DNA of 64,000 nucleotides from Acidobacteriota bacterium (GTDB taxonomy: Bacteria; Acidobacteriota; Terriglobia; Terriglobales; Acidobacteriaceae): the NCBI GenBank assembly GCA_016196065.1, contig JACPYL010000027.1, positions 62,001 through 126,000 on the forward strand, written 5' to 3'. Positions 36,469 through 45,842 of the stretch are shown piece after piece; the stretch's first letter is position 1, and each line of letters starts with the position of its first letter. A program made the position numbers and the translations under genes. Under the pieces are notes generated by a model that saw only the letters and a list, made by a program, of their open reading frames with translations, made no database searches and was not told the origin of the DNA.

Positions 36469-37908
36469 ATGAAACGGATCGTCGGCATGCTGATCATCAC
36501 GGCGCTGGCATTGCTGATTCATGGCTATCACCCCTACGCCGAGGACGCCGAAATCTATGTTCCGGGCGTGTTGAAAATCCTCAACCCCAGCCTCTTCCCG
36601 GTGAATGCAGAATTCTTTTCCGAACATGCCGGGCACACTCTGTATCCAAACCTGATTGCCACATCGGCGCGGCTCAGCCACCTCCCGCTCACCTGGGTGA
36701 TGTTCCTATGGCAGATCGCAGCTATCATCTTGTTTCTGGCCGCAACCTTGCGCCTGGCCGAGACTCTCTTCGAGGACAAGCGCGCTCATTGGGCCGCCGT
36801 CGCTTTGATGGCCGCCCTGTTCACGCTGCCGGTTGCGGGAACGGCGCTCTACATCTTCGATCAATATCTGAACCCGCGGAATCTGGCAGCGTTTGCGGGC
36901 TTGTTTGCGATTGCGGAAGTGTTGCGTCGGAAATATTGGATCTCCGCGTTGTGGTTGGTGTTCGCGGCGACTGTCCATCCTCTCATGTCGAGCTTCGCGA
37001 TCATGTTCTGCCTGTGGCTCGTGTTGCTCGATCGTTTTCCACCGCGCGTCCTGGGATTCGCGGCGCTGCTACCCTTCGGACTCACTCTCGATCCGCCGCC
37101 TGCCGCATACCACCAGGTCGCTCTCCGCCAGCCTTCGCATTACATCTTGCGTTGGGAATGGTACGAGTGGCTGGGAGTGATCGCGCCGGTGCTGTTGTTC
37201 TGGTGGATCGCGCGTCTCGCGAATCGCCGCAAGATGCGCAACCTGGAATTAATCTCACGGGCGATGATCCCGTTCATTCTGATCGCGCTCGCCGCCTCGT
37301 TTGTGCTGTCCGTGCCGCCGCGCTTTGAAGCCTTGGCACGCCTGCAGCCGCTGCGCTGCCTCGCTCTCGGCTACATGCTGCTGGTCATCGCGGGAGCAGG
37401 GTTGCTGGGACAGTTTGTCCTCAAAAATCACTGGTGGCGATGGCTGGTTCTCTTCGTTCCCCTCGGTGTCGGCATGTTTGCAGCGCAAAAGCAGTTGTTT
37501 CCAGCCAGCGCTCATATCGAATGGCCGGGAGCCACGCCCCGCAATCCGTGGGAGCAGGCGTTTGCGTGGATTCGCTTGAACACGCCGTCTGACGCACTGT
37601 TTGCCCTTGATCCCAAGCACATGGATTTGCCCGGAGAGGATGAAGCCGGCTTTCGCGCCTGCGCCGAGCGCAGCATGCTGGCCGACTCTGTGAAAGACAA
37701 GGGAGCGACCACCATGTTTCCACCCTTAGCAGTGAAATGGCTGGAGCAGGTGGACGACGAGAAAAATTGGAAGCAATTTCAGAAAGAAGATTTCGAGCGC
37801 CTGCGACAGAAATATGGCGTCAGTTGGATCGTGCTGCAGCAGCCCGGTCCGCCTGGATTTGATTGCCCTTACTCAAATTCGACAGTGCGCGTGTGTCGAC
37901 TGGACTAA
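36469..37908 (+). CDS. Polytopic membrane protein, GT-C-like, function unknown
   Basis: The 479-residue protein has about eleven hydrophobic helices and a soluble C-terminal domain. Soon after the first helix comes HGYHPYAEDAEIYVPGVLK, an acidic loop reminiscent of GT-C glycosyltransferases and related uncharacterised membrane proteins. The C-terminal part (about 360-479) contains AFAWIRLNTPSDALFALDP and YGVSWIVLQQP, which resemble the soluble tail of such enzymes. The ATG at 36469 is preferred; a GTG at 36457 is too close to AGGAAGAG. It ends seven bases from the convergent GT2 gene. A glycan role is an inference. Confidence 0.65.
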   Translation: MKRIVGMLIITALALLIHGYHPYAEDAEIYVPGVLKILNPSLFPVNAEFFSEHAGHTLYPNLIATSARLSHLPLTWVMFLWQIAAIILFLAATLRLAETLFEDKRAHWAAVALMAALFTLPVAGTALYIFDQYLNPRNLAAFAGLFAIAEVLRRKYWISALWLVFAATVHPLMSSFAIMFCLWLVLLDRFPPRVLGFAALLPFGLTLDPPPAAYHQVALRQPSHYILRWEWYEWLGVIAPVLLFWWIARLANRRKMRNLELISRAMIPFILIALAASFVLSVPPRFEALARLQPLRCLALGYMLLVIAGAGLLGQFVLKNHWWRWLVLFVPLGVGMFAAQKQLFPASAHIEWPGATPRNPWEQAFAWIRLNTPSDALFALDPKHMDLPGEDEAGFRACAERSMLADSVKDKGATTMFPPLAVKWLEQVDDEKNWKQFQKEDFERLRQKYGVSWIVLQQPGPPGFDCPYSNSTVRVCRLD

Positions 37909-37915
37909 TGCTGAC

Positions 37916-38725
37916 TCAGGCGCGCGGCGTGGTCGCCGGAACTCCGCTGTTGTAATAGACCTCGGGGCTGTCTTCCAACGTCTTCCCCTGCTTGTTGAAG
38001 ATTGCGCTGTGCAGGATCCCCGCACGTTGCAGCGCGAAGCGAAGAGTCGTGCCCACCACGCCCAATCCGTATTGCACGCTTCTACGGAAATTGATCGAGG
38101 AGGCTTCCTCGAAATATTTGGTGGGGCAGGATACCTCGCCAATGCGGAACCCGAAGTACGCACACTGCGCCAGCATCTGGTTATCGAAGACGAAGTCGTC
38201 GCTATTTTCCGCCAGCGGCAGTCGTGTGAGAACTTCGCGGCTGAATGCGCGATAGCCCGTGTGATATTCCGACAGCTTGATCCTCAAGAAAAGATTTTCA
38301 AACGCCGTCAGCAGGCGGTTGGAAATGTATTTGTAGATCGGCATGCCTCCGCGTATTGCCGTCCCGCCGATGATGCGCGAGCCCAGCACCACATCGTAGA
38401 CGCCATAGGCGATCATGCTCGCCAGCGCCGTTACCAGCAAAGGAGTGTACTGATAATCCGGATGCACCATGATCACGATGTCCGCGCCGGCCGACAAAGC
38501 TTCGCGATAGCAGGTTTGCTGGTTGCGCCCGTAGCCGTAGTTGCGGTTGTGGACAAAGCACTGTAATCCCAGCTGGTGCGCCACTTCGACGGTCCGGTCG
38601 GAACTGTTGTCATCCACCAGGATGCGGATGTCCACCAGTTCGGGCAATTCCCGAACTGTCGCTTCCAGCGTTTTTTCCGCGTTATACGCGGGTAACACGA
38701 CGGCGATACGCTTGCCGTTGATCAT
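37916..38725 (-). CDS. Glycosyltransferase family 2 (DPM1-like)
   Basis: The 269-residue GT-A fold enzyme begins [20 protein letters not shown], with the nucleotide-binding Asp pair in [11 protein letters not shown] and the metal/acceptor segment [10 protein letters not shown]. The pattern is that of dolichyl-phosphate-mannose-synthase-like enzymes, which transfer sugar to a polyprenyl phosphate or envelope glycan. The tail (about 215-269) has a hydrophobic stretch and may lie on the membrane. The start is supported by CAAGGAAA and an upstream TATGAT. It is convergent with the GT-C-like protein. Confidence 0.88.
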   Translation of the reverse strand: MINGKRIAVVLPAYNAEKTLEATVRELPELVDIRILVDDNSSDRTVEVAHQLGLQCFVHNRNYGYGRNQQTCYREALSAGADIVIMVHPDYQYTPLLVTALASMIAYGVYDVVLGSRIIGGTAIRGGMPIYKYISNRLLTAFENLFLRIKLSEYHTGYRAFSREVLTRLPLAENSDDFVFDNQMLAQCAYFGFRIGEVSCPTKYFEEASSINFRRSVQYGLGVVGTTLRFALQRAGILHSAIFNKQGKTLEDSPEVYYNSGVPATTPRA

Positions 38726-38812
38726 GAAATTTTCCTTGTCTGTTCTTTAGATCATAAACGGGGCGAGCCCAGTCTCCAAACGCAAGTGGCCCATCCGAGC
38801 GCGGAGCACTGA

Positions 38813-38818
38813 TAAAAT
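38813..38818 (+). promoter_or_regulatory. Candidate -10 for leuC
   Basis: TAAAAT lies 13 bases before the left arm of the leuC leader hairpin. No convincing -35 was found. Transcription from it would place the whole inverted repeat in the mRNA leader. Confidence 0.4.
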
Positions 38819-38831
38819 AATAGGTAAGGTC

Positions 38832-38962
38832 AGAGGTTAGAGGTGAGATTGCAGAAAAAAGGCTTCGAGCCGCAAGTCACGAGCTTTGCGCGAGCACAGG
38901 ATGCTCGAAGCGCGCAGCTCGAAGCTCGGAGCCTTATTTCTGCAATCTCACCTCTAACCTCT
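38832..38962 (+). repeat. leuC: Long inverted repeat in the leuC leader
   Basis: Arms of 32 bases, 38832-38863 and 38931-38962, match as reverse complements at 31 of 32 positions. The 67-base spacer has further stems (gcttcgagc/gctcgaagc). The right arm ends 12 bases before the leuC ATG. The arm word (ttctgcaatctcac, then ctctaacctctg) recurs at 53906-53940 and, inverted, at 55480-55521. If transcribed it forms a stem of over 30 bp covering nearly the entire leader. Confidence 0.9.
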
Positions 38963-38974
38963 GCAATCTCCTTC

Positions 38975-40384
38975 ATGGCCCCTCGTACTCTATTTGAAAA
39001 CGTCTGGGACGCTCATCTGGTCACGTCGCCGGAAGGGCAGTCGCCACTGCTCTATATCGATCTGCACCTGGTGCATGAAGTGACCTCGCCACAGGCGTTC
39101 GATGGCCTGCGCGCCAATGGACGCCGCGTCCGTCAGCCCCTGCGTACCGTTGCCACCGTTGACCACAACATCCCGACTACTCCGCGCGGCTTGCCGATTC
39201 TTGATCCGATTGCCGGCAAGCAGATCGAAGCCCTGCAAAAAAATTGCCGCGAGTTTGGCGTCCCACTGTTCGATATGGATTCGCCCGATCAGGGAATCGT
39301 GCACGTGATCGGCCCGGAACTGGGCATCACGCAGCCCGGGATGACTATTGTCTGTGGCGACAGCCACACTTCGACCCATGGCGCTTTTGGATCGCTGGCC
39401 TTTGGCATCGGCACTTCCGAAGTCGAGCATGTTCTTGCGACGCAGTGTCTGCCGCAGAAGAAGCCGCAGACGATGCAGATTGATGTCCGAGGCAAATTGC
39501 CGGAAGGCGTGACTGCAAAAGATATTGCGCTTGGCATCATCGGACAGATCGGCACCGACGGCGCCACTGGACACGTCATCGAATACACCGGCGAAGCCGT
39601 CCGCAGCCTTTCCATGGAAGGCCGCATGACGCTCTGCAACATGAGCATTGAAGCCGGAGCGCGCGCCGGAATGATTGCGCCCGATGACACCACATTCGCC
39701 TACGTCAAAGGGCGCCGGTTCGCGCCCAAGGGAAAAGCCTGGGACGACGCGGTCGCAGCCTGGCGCAACCTTACGACCGATGCCGGAGCAAAGTACGACC
39801 GCGTGATCCAGATGGATGCGGCCCAGCTCGCGCCGTTTGTAACCTGGGGAACGAATCCCGGCATGGTTGTGCCCGTGACCGCGCGTGTGCCCGAACTTGG
39901 CACGTTCGTTGAAAACGGGGATCGCCGGGCCGCCGAGCAGGCCCTTGCCTACATGGACTTGCAGCCCGGCACTCTGATCGAGCAGATTGCAGTCGATCGC
40001 GTCTTCATCGGCTCCTGCACGAATTCGCGCATCGAAGACTTACGCGCTGCCGCCCGCGTGGCCCGGGGACATCACGTCGATAAGAACGTGCGTGCCATGG
40101 TGGTTCCCGGATCGCAGGCCATCAAGCTCGCAGCCGAGCAGGAAGGGCTGCACCGGATCTTCCAGGAAGCTGGATTTGAGTGGCGCGAATCAGGATGCTC
40201 GATGTGCCTGGGAATGAATCCCGACATCCTGCAACCCGGCGAACGCTGCGCGTCCACCAGCAATCGAAATTTTGAAGGACGCCAGGGCCGCGGCGGACGC
40301 ACGCATCTGGTGAGTCCGATGATGGCAGCGGCGGCAGCGATTGCCGGGCACTTTACCGATATTCGGCATTGGAAGTTTGAGTAG
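38975..40384 (+). CDS. leuC: 3-isopropylmalate dehydratase large subunit
   Basis: The 469-residue aconitase-fold enzyme of leucine synthesis isomerises 2- to 3-isopropylmalate with LeuD. The [4Fe-4S] ligands are visible in [13 protein letters not shown] and in [12 protein letters not shown]. Other landmarks are [21 protein letters not shown] and the closing [19 protein letters not shown]. The ATG at 38975 starts the conserved [14 protein letters not shown]. The frame is open to 38843 because it runs through the inverted repeat. No Shine-Dalgarno sequence is present; the hairpin arm and its words lie directly upstream. leuD follows after 93 bases. Confidence 0.96.
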   Translation: MAPRTLFENVWDAHLVTSPEGQSPLLYIDLHLVHEVTSPQAFDGLRANGRRVRQPLRTVATVDHNIPTTPRGLPILDPIAGKQIEALQKNCREFGVPLFDMDSPDQGIVHVIGPELGITQPGMTIVCGDSHTSTHGAFGSLAFGIGTSEVEHVLATQCLPQKKPQTMQIDVRGKLPEGVTAKDIALGIIGQIGTDGATGHVIEYTGEAVRSLSMEGRMTLCNMSIEAGARAGMIAPDDTTFAYVKGRRFAPKGKAWDDAVAAWRNLTTDAGAKYDRVIQMDAAQLAPFVTWGTNPGMVVPVTARVPELGTFVENGDRRAAEQALAYMDLQPGTLIEQIAVDRVFIGSCTNSRIEDLRAAARVARGHHVDKNVRAMVVPGSQAIKLAAEQEGLHRIFQEAGFEWRESGCSMCLGMNPDILQPGERCASTSNRNFEGRQGRGGRTHLVSPMMAAAAAIAGHFTDIRHWKFE

Positions 40385-40387
40385 GGG

Positions 40388-40447
40388 GTCGTTGGTCGTT
40401 CGTCCTTCGTCGTTCGCAACAACCTTGCTTAACGAACGACCAACGAC
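40388..40447 (+). repeat. Inverted word repeat between leuC and leuD
   Basis: Perfect 16-base arms, 40388-40403 (gtcgttggtcgttcgt) and 40432-40447, are joined by 28 bases that repeat the same words (ccttcgtcgttcg). The repeat fills most of the 93-base gap and lies about 30 bases before the leuD start. Confidence 0.85.
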
Positions 40448-40477
40448 GATCGACAAACGACGCGTTTGAACAAAACC

Positions 40478-41101
40478 ATGCAGCCTTTTCGAAAACATAC
40501 CGGCCTTGTTGTTCCGCTCGACCGGGTCAACGTCGACACTGACCAGATCATCCCCAAGCAATTCTTGAAACGTATCGAGCGCACTGGATTTGGGCAATTC
40601 CTTTTCTATGACTGGCGTTTCGACGGGAATGGAATAACGAAGCCGGACTTTGTTTTGCACGAGGCTCGCTACAAAAACGCGACGGTTCTAGTTGCAGGCA
40701 AAAATTTCGGCTGCGGATCATCCCGCGAACATGCCGTGTGGGCGCTGGCCGATTATGGATTCCGCGTCGTGATCGCGTCCTCCTTTGCCGACATTTTTGC
40801 CAACAACAGTCTGAAGAACGGTCTGCTCACGGTGACGCTCCCCGAGGAACAGGTCGCTGAAATCCTCCGCAATGCGAAGCAAAAAGAAAGCTACCAGCTG
40901 TCGATCGACTTGGAAAAGCTGAGCGTCGAAGACGAGCAAGGATTCTCGGCGAAATTCACGATGGACGACTTCTCACGCCACTGCCTGCTGAACGGTCTCG
41001 ACGACATTGGCCTCACTCTTCAGCACGAATCCGACATCACTGCCTATGAGGCGACACACCCTGTGGCGGCGGAGATGGCGGCAATTTTGCATTCCCGCTA
41101 G
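40478..41101 (+). CDS. leuD: 3-isopropylmalate dehydratase small subunit
   Basis: The 207-residue swivel-domain subunit completes the active site of LeuCD. Typical segments are [47 protein letters not shown] and [18 protein letters not shown]. The ATG at 40478 begins the conserved MQPF; a TTG at 40466 would add four residues. No Shine-Dalgarno sequence is seen. It lies directly after leuC and is surely part of the same enzyme. leuA and leuB are not in the window. Confidence 0.96.
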   Translation: MQPFRKHTGLVVPLDRVNVDTDQIIPKQFLKRIERTGFGQFLFYDWRFDGNGITKPDFVLHEARYKNATVLVAGKNFGCGSSREHAVWALADYGFRVVIASSFADIFANNSLKNGLLTVTLPEEQVAEILRNAKQKESYQLSIDLEKLSVEDEQGFSAKFTMDDFSRHCLLNGLDDIGLTLQHESDITAYEATHPVAAEMAAILHSR

Positions 41102-41434
41102 CAGTGAAGCTCGTTGACTGATGTCGCAGGACCAATCGCAAACGATCTCCCGAACAGCGCCTCAGCCGCGAAGCGGCGGAACAGGAAGGCACGGCACGGC
41201 GGCACCGTTGCCGGGAGTATCGTCCCTTACGGGACTCGGTTCATGAGTCGCACCTTACCCGGCACTGCCGAGCCGGGCTGTCCTGTTCCGCCCTTCGGGC
41301 TCTGTCGGTAGTGGTGCAGTTTGAACCGGGATAACTGCACCACTACCGCTCTGTCGGGAATATTCTCGCGAACCGACATCAGCCTTTATACTTGTCCACC
41401 TAGTGCTGGCTAGATCTACCAACCGGAGCTGTTC
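41102..41434. repeat. Palindrome nest between leuD and the S9 peptidase gene
   Basis: The 333-base gap has no gene. Perfect 12-base arms 41175-41186 and 41281-41292 (ggcggaacagga/tcctgttccgcc) enclose smaller stems (ccgcgaagcgg, cccttacggg, cccggcactgccgagccggg). A separate perfect 15-base hairpin pairs 41307-41321 with 41333-41347 (ggtagtggtgcagtt/aactgcaccactacc). The ccgcgaagcggcgg unit also occurs near 55568 and, inverted, near 8800. TATACT at 41387-41392 may serve the peptidase gene. Confidence 0.8.
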
Positions 41435-43696
41435 GTGAAGAAGCCACTTCTCATCCTTGCCTGTCTTGCCCTGCTCGCCACGCTTTCCGCTCAAACCGCC
41501 GCCCCTTCGAAGCAGCTTACGATTGAAGCCATCTTCGCCGACGGCGGCATCACCGGCCGCGCCCCGGAGACCATCAAGTGGAGTCCCGACGGGACCAAGG
41601 TTTCGTTCGTGCAGCGCGACGACTCCGGCGAGCACGGAGAGCTTTGGTATGTCGACACCACCACCGGCGAGAAGAAGATCCTGGTGAGCGAGAGCAAGCT
41701 GGCGCAACTTTCGCCGCCGCTCAGCAAGATCAAGGACGAGCGCGAAAAAGAGCGTGTCACGCGCTATCACGTCGCCGCCTACCTGTGGTCGCCCGACTCC
41801 AAGCACCTACTATTCGACTCGCAGGGACAACTCTGGTATTTCAATCTCGACACCGGCACCGGCGTTCAGCTCACGTCAGCAGCTGATTCCAGCGACGATC
41901 CCAAGTTTTCTCCCGACGGAAAACGCCTCGCCTACGTTCGCAAACACAACCTGTACATCCATCCCGTTTCGGACGAACTCGGCGAATACCAACTGACTCG
42001 CGACGACAGCAAGGACAAGGAGAAAGATAAAAATAAGAAGGCCGACAGTGAAGACAATATCCTGAATGGCGAAGTCGACTGGGTCTACGCCGAAGAGCTC
42101 GCCGTGCGGAGCAATTTTTTCTGGTCTCCCGAAGGACACGACATTCTCTTCCTGCAGATGGACGAGACGCGCGTCCCCACCTACCCCATCACCGACTGGA
42201 TCCCGACTCATCCTCATCTCGATCAGGAAAGGTATCCCAAGGCCGGCGATCCAAACCCGGTCGTGAAGCTGGGAGTGGTGAACAGTACTGGCGGCAAGCC
42301 GCGCTGGATCAAGCTCACCGACGACGAAGACACCTACGTTCCGCGCTTCGGCTGGATTCGCGAAGGATGGGCATGGGCCGAGGTCCTCAACCGCAAGCAA
42401 GACACGATGGATCTTTACTTCATCGAAACGAAATCGGGCCGCACTCACAAAATGCTGACCGAATCGGCTCCCGATGCATGGGTGAACGTCAACGACGATT
42501 TCCGCATCCTGAAATCCGGCAACCAATTTCTCTGGACCAGCTGGCACGACGGCCACACTCACATTTATCTCTACAGCTTCAATGGGCAGGATCCGCTCGG
42601 GGCCGATGCGAAGCTCGAGCGCCAGGTCGAAAGCGGAGACTACGAAGTACTCGAAATCAGCGCCGTGGACGAAGTCTCCAGCACCGTCTTCTTTACCGCG
42701 AACAAGGGCGATGCGCGGCGCGAGCAATTGTTCTCCGCCAAGCTCGATGGCTCATCGATGCAAGCGCTTTCCACCGAAGACGGCAGCACCACCGGAGATT
42801 TCGCGGACGATGCCAAGCACTATGTCGAACGCCGCTCCAACAACTTGCAGCCGCCGCGGCTTTCGGTCTGTGCGACGAGCGCGGCCTGCCAAAAGATCTG
42901 GGAAGCTCGCAGCGTTGATGAATACGGATCCGTCGCTCCCAAGTATCTCGAGTTCAAAGCCGACGACGGCACCACCCTGTATGGTTCGCTGCTGCTGCCA
43001 CCGAATGCGGATGCGAATCAGAAACTTCCATTGATCATTTACGTTTACGGCGGCCCTGCCGGCCAAACCGTAAATAGATCCTGGGGCGGAACCACTGCGC
43101 TGTTCCACCAGATGCTCGTCAAGGATGGTTTTGCGATCTTCTCGCTTGACAACCGCGGTAGCCCGAATCGGGGCAAGAAATTTTCTACCGCTCTGCGCAA
43201 TCAATTTGGCGGGGTCGAATTGAAAGATCAACTCACCGCGCTCGACCAGTTGCAGTCGCAATATCCGCAACTGGATCCCGCGCGCACCGCGATCTGGGGC
43301 TGGTCGAACGGCGGCTCCATGACTCTCTATTCACTGACCCATTCCCAACGCTTCAAAGCCGGGATTTCAGTAGCGCCCGTGACCAGCCAGCGCAATTACG
43401 ACTCGATCTACACCGAGCGCTACATGGGATTGCCCAAGGACAACTCCAAGGGCTACGACGATTCCATCGTGAGCGCTGCCGGAAACCTGCATGGGTCGCT
43501 CTTCCTCGTGCACGGCACGAGCGACGACAACGTACATTTTCAGAACACCATCCAGATGACCGACGCGCTGATCAAAGCCGGCAAGCCATTCCGCCTGATG
43601 GTGTATCCAAACAAAACGCACGGCATCTCCGGAGCCGATGCCCGGTCCCACCTGTTTCACATGATGGAAGATTTTTGGAATAAGGAATTGAAATAG
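41435..43696 (+). CDS. Secreted S9 peptidase (dipeptidyl-peptidase IV type)
   Basis: The 753-residue protein has a signal peptide (MKKPLLILACLALLATLSAQT, GTG start). The beta-propeller domain (about 40-480) includes the DPP-IV Glu-Glu motif region DWVYAEELAVRSNFFWSPEG, which binds the free N-terminus of substrates. A highly charged Lys/Asp insert (SKDKEKDKNKKADSED) lies just before it. The alpha/beta-hydrolase domain has the triad Ser624 (GWSNGGS), Asp697 (GTSDDN) and His729 (KTHG). The residue after the nucleophile is Asn, where DPP-IV has Tyr. It probably removes X-Pro or X-Ala dipeptides in the periplasm. Confidence 0.92.
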   Translation: MKKPLLILACLALLATLSAQTAAPSKQLTIEAIFADGGITGRAPETIKWSPDGTKVSFVQRDDSGEHGELWYVDTTTGEKKILVSESKLAQLSPPLSKIKDEREKERVTRYHVAAYLWSPDSKHLLFDSQGQLWYFNLDTGTGVQLTSAADSSDDPKFSPDGKRLAYVRKHNLYIHPVSDELGEYQLTRDDSKDKEKDKNKKADSEDNILNGEVDWVYAEELAVRSNFFWSPEGHDILFLQMDETRVPTYPITDWIPTHPHLDQERYPKAGDPNPVVKLGVVNSTGGKPRWIKLTDDEDTYVPRFGWIREGWAWAEVLNRKQDTMDLYFIETKSGRTHKMLTESAPDAWVNVNDDFRILKSGNQFLWTSWHDGHTHIYLYSFNGQDPLGADAKLERQVESGDYEVLEISAVDEVSSTVFFTANKGDARREQLFSAKLDGSSMQALSTEDGSTTGDFADDAKHYVERRSNNLQPPRLSVCATSAACQKIWEARSVDEYGSVAPKYLEFKADDGTTLYGSLLLPPNADANQKLPLIIYVYGGPAGQTVNRSWGGTTALFHQMLVKDGFAIFSLDNRGSPNRGKKFSTALRNQFGGVELKDQLTALDQLQSQYPQLDPARTAIWGWSNGGSMTLYSLTHSQRFKAGISVAPVTSQRNYDSIYTERYMGLPKDNSKGYDDSIVSAAGNLHGSLFLVHGTSDDNVHFQNTIQMTDALIKAGKPFRLMVYPNKTHGISGADARSHLFHMMEDFWNKELK

Positions 43697-43762
43697 AAGC
43701 AGCTGTGAGCGCACAGCACCGGCGGTTCGCACCAGTTCGGCAAGCCGGCTTTCACGGAGAAC

Positions 43763-43795
43763 AAGCTAGAAGCTAAGAGCTAGCAGCTAGAAGCT
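43763..43795 (+). repeat. Word repeat (agctagaagct) before the MBL gene
   Basis: The units agctagaagcta, agagctagc and agctagaagct repeat up to five bases before the ATG at 43801. They occupy the ribosome-binding-site position, and no Shine-Dalgarno sequence is present. Confidence 0.75.
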
Positions 43796-43800
43796 GATTT

Positions 43801-44640
43801 ATGCACCGCACCACTCTCGGCGATTTCGAATTAACGGTTGTCTCTGATGGGACATATTCGTCCGATGGTGGCGCATTCTTTGGCGTGGTTCCGAAGACGA
43901 TGTGGTCGAAGAAGGTCGTGGCCGACGATCAGAACCGCATTGTCGTCGGACTGAATTCACTGCTCGTCCGCACCGGCAAAAAGAACATCCTCATCGAGAC
44001 CGGCATCGGCAACAAACTTTCGGACAAACTGATCGCCGTCTACGGACAGCCTGCAAAGCTGCTCGACAATCTGCATGCTGCCGGCATCGCCCCCGAAGAC
44101 ATCGACATTGTCATCAACACGCACCTGCACTTCGATCACTGTGGATGGAATACGGTGCAACGCGGAGACAAATTTGTCGCCACCTTCCCCAACGCCAAGT
44201 ACTACGTGCAGGAAAAAGAGTGGGACCACAGCCGCCTGCAACTCGAACGCGACGCGATCAGCTACATGAGCCCGAACTACGATCCACTCCTCGAAAACGG
44301 ACAGATGGTACTCCTCAGCGGCAATCTCGAACTGTTGCCTGGAATCTCGGTGAAAGTTTTTCCCGGCCACACTGCAAATATGCAGGCGGTGATCGTCGAA
44401 AGCGGTGGCAAGAAGGCCTGCTATATCTCAGATTTGATCCCCACCAGCGCGCATCTTCATCCCACATGGGTGATGGCTTTTGATCTGTATCCACTCCAGA
44501 CGATCGAAAGCCGCAAGAAGTATTACGAGGAAGCAATCCCGGAAAAATGGCTGACGGTGTTTACCCATGATCCGCAGACGCCTTGGGGATATGTCAAGCG
44601 CGACGAAAAAGGAAAGCTGGGACTGGCTAAGCTGGCGTGA
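43801..44640 (+). CDS. MBL-fold metallo-hydrolase (lactonase-like)
   Basis: The protein has 279 residues. The metal motif is H108-x-H110-x-D112-H113 (INTHLHFDHCG), with the later His in PGHTANMQ and Asp in CYISDLIPTSAH. The layout, with KNILIETGIGNK before the motif, is that of YtnP/AHL-lactonase-like enzymes, but the natural substrate could be any ester, lactone or thioester. The ATG abuts a word repeat and has no Shine-Dalgarno sequence. The 3' end overlaps convergent dusB by 14 bases. Confidence 0.87.
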   Translation: MHRTTLGDFELTVVSDGTYSSDGGAFFGVVPKTMWSKKVVADDQNRIVVGLNSLLVRTGKKNILIETGIGNKLSDKLIAVYGQPAKLLDNLHAAGIAPEDIDIVINTHLHFDHCGWNTVQRGDKFVATFPNAKYYVQEKEWDHSRLQLERDAISYMSPNYDPLLENGQMVLLSGNLELLPGISVKVFPGHTANMQAVIVESGGKKACYISDLIPTSAHLHPTWVMAFDLYPLQTIESRKKYYEEAIPEKWLTVFTHDPQTPWGYVKRDEKGKLGLAKLA

Positions 44641-45691
44641 CTTGGGCGTGTAGCCGCTTCTCGAAGAATTCATCCACGTTTTGCAGGATCTCCGCCGCGC
44701 TCTTGGCCTCGTAGATCGCCTTCCGCAGCGCCGCTCCGCCGGGGACGCCGTGCGTGAACCAGGAGGCAAACTGTTTCATCTTGCCTTCCGATCCATGAAT
44801 TTCTTCTTCCACCAGCATCTGGAAATAGGTGCGGATCATCTGGTAGCGATCGGCTTCGCTGGGCTCAACATAGGAACCGGAGCGCGCATACTCCTCGATC
44901 TGCCGGAAGATCCACGGATTCGCCGGAGCCATGCGCCCGATCATCACCGCGTCGCATCCCGTCTGCGCGACCATCGCACACGCATCTTCAGGCGACCGGA
45001 TATCGCCGTTGCCGATCACCGGAATCTTCACTGCCTGTTTCACGGACGCGATCCACTCCCATCGTGCCGTGCCGCTGTAGCCCTGTTCGCGAGTGCGCGC
45101 GTGCAATGCCACTGCGCATAGGCCGCACTCTTCAGCGAGTCGAGCCAGTTCCACGCAGACGATTTCCTCATCGTTCCATCCCGCGCGGAACTTCACGGTA
45201 AACGGAATCTTCACCGCCGTCCGCACCGATTCGAAAATCTTCCGGATCAGCGGCAAGTCGCGGAGCAGGCCCGAACCGCCATTGCATTTGACGACTTTCT
45301 TCGCCGGGCATCCGAGGTTGAGGTCGATCAGATCAAAGCCCAGGCCTTCGACCATTCGTGCCGCCTCCGAAAGTACTCGCGGATCGCTTCCGAAAAGTTG
45401 TGCCGAAACCGGATGCTCGTCCTCGTAGAAATGCAGATACCGTCCCCGAATCGTGTGGTCTCGGAGTAACCCGTCCGCGGAAGTGAATTCGGTCATGATC
45501 AGCCCGCATCCGCCCAGGTTCTTGATGAACCGGCGAAAGACCGTGTCGGTGACACCCGCCATGGGGGCGAGCACGGTAGCCGGGGCGATCCTGACGCCGC
45601 CGATCTGGAAGCTGCTGGGAAACACTCCCGGTGATGCGGAGTGGCCGCCCTCGCCCGCTGCACTCGCCGGACTGTCCCAGTACTTGCTCAC
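44627..45691 (-). CDS. dusB: tRNA-dihydrouridine synthase B
   Basis: The 354-residue FMN-dependent TIM-barrel enzyme reduces specific tRNA uridines to dihydrouridine. Key features are LAPMAGVTDTVFRR, the catalytic Cys in NLGCPAKKVVKCNGGSGLL, HARTREQGYSGTARWEWI, and the FMN-phosphate loop VIGNGDIRSPEDA with MIGRMAPANPWIF. The N-terminus has a 30-residue Ser/Gly-rich leader before the conserved IGGVRIAPATVLAPM. The GTG start has TAGAAT six bases upstream and no Shine-Dalgarno sequence, so the mRNA is probably leaderless. It overlaps the MBL gene tail to tail. Confidence 0.94.
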   Translation of the reverse strand: MSKYWDSPASAAGEGGHSASPGVFPSSFQIGGVRIAPATVLAPMAGVTDTVFRRFIKNLGGCGLIMTEFTSADGLLRDHTIRGRYLHFYEDEHPVSAQLFGSDPRVLSEAARMVEGLGFDLIDLNLGCPAKKVVKCNGGSGLLRDLPLIRKIFESVRTAVKIPFTVKFRAGWNDEEIVCVELARLAEECGLCAVALHARTREQGYSGTARWEWIASVKQAVKIPVIGNGDIRSPEDACAMVAQTGCDAVMIGRMAPANPWIFRQIEEYARSGSYVEPSEADRYQMIRTYFQMLVEEEIHGSEGKMKQFASWFTHGVPGGAALRKAIYEAKSAAEILQNVDEFFEKRLHAQVTPA

Positions 45692-45697
45692 GGTTCT

Positions 45698-45703
45698 ATT
45701 CTA
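45698..45703 (-). promoter_or_regulatory. -10 hexamer placing dusB transcription start at its GTG
   Basis: On the minus strand TAGAAT is followed after six bases by the GTG at 45691. The preceding GC is compatible with a promoter but no -35 is clear. Confidence 0.5.
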
Positions 45704-45720
45704 GCTGGAGAGCAAAATCA

Positions 45721-45744
45721 AAGGCCCCCGCCGAGGCGGGGGCC
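45721..45744 (-). terminator. Terminator between rpmE and dusB
   Basis: Perfect 10-bp arms at 45721-45730 and 45735-45744 (aggcccccgc/gcgggggcct) have a CGAG loop. On the minus strand it is followed by TTGATTTTG, so it ends rpmE transcription. On the plus strand GATTTTGC follows. Confidence 0.85.
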
Positions 45745-45842
45745 TGATTTTGCAGGTCGGACACTCTTGTCCGACGTTGTTGCAGTTGGTCTTCAGCCAA
45801 ACCCAGAGTCAACTGTGGCGGGCAAGGGTGCCCGCCCCACAT

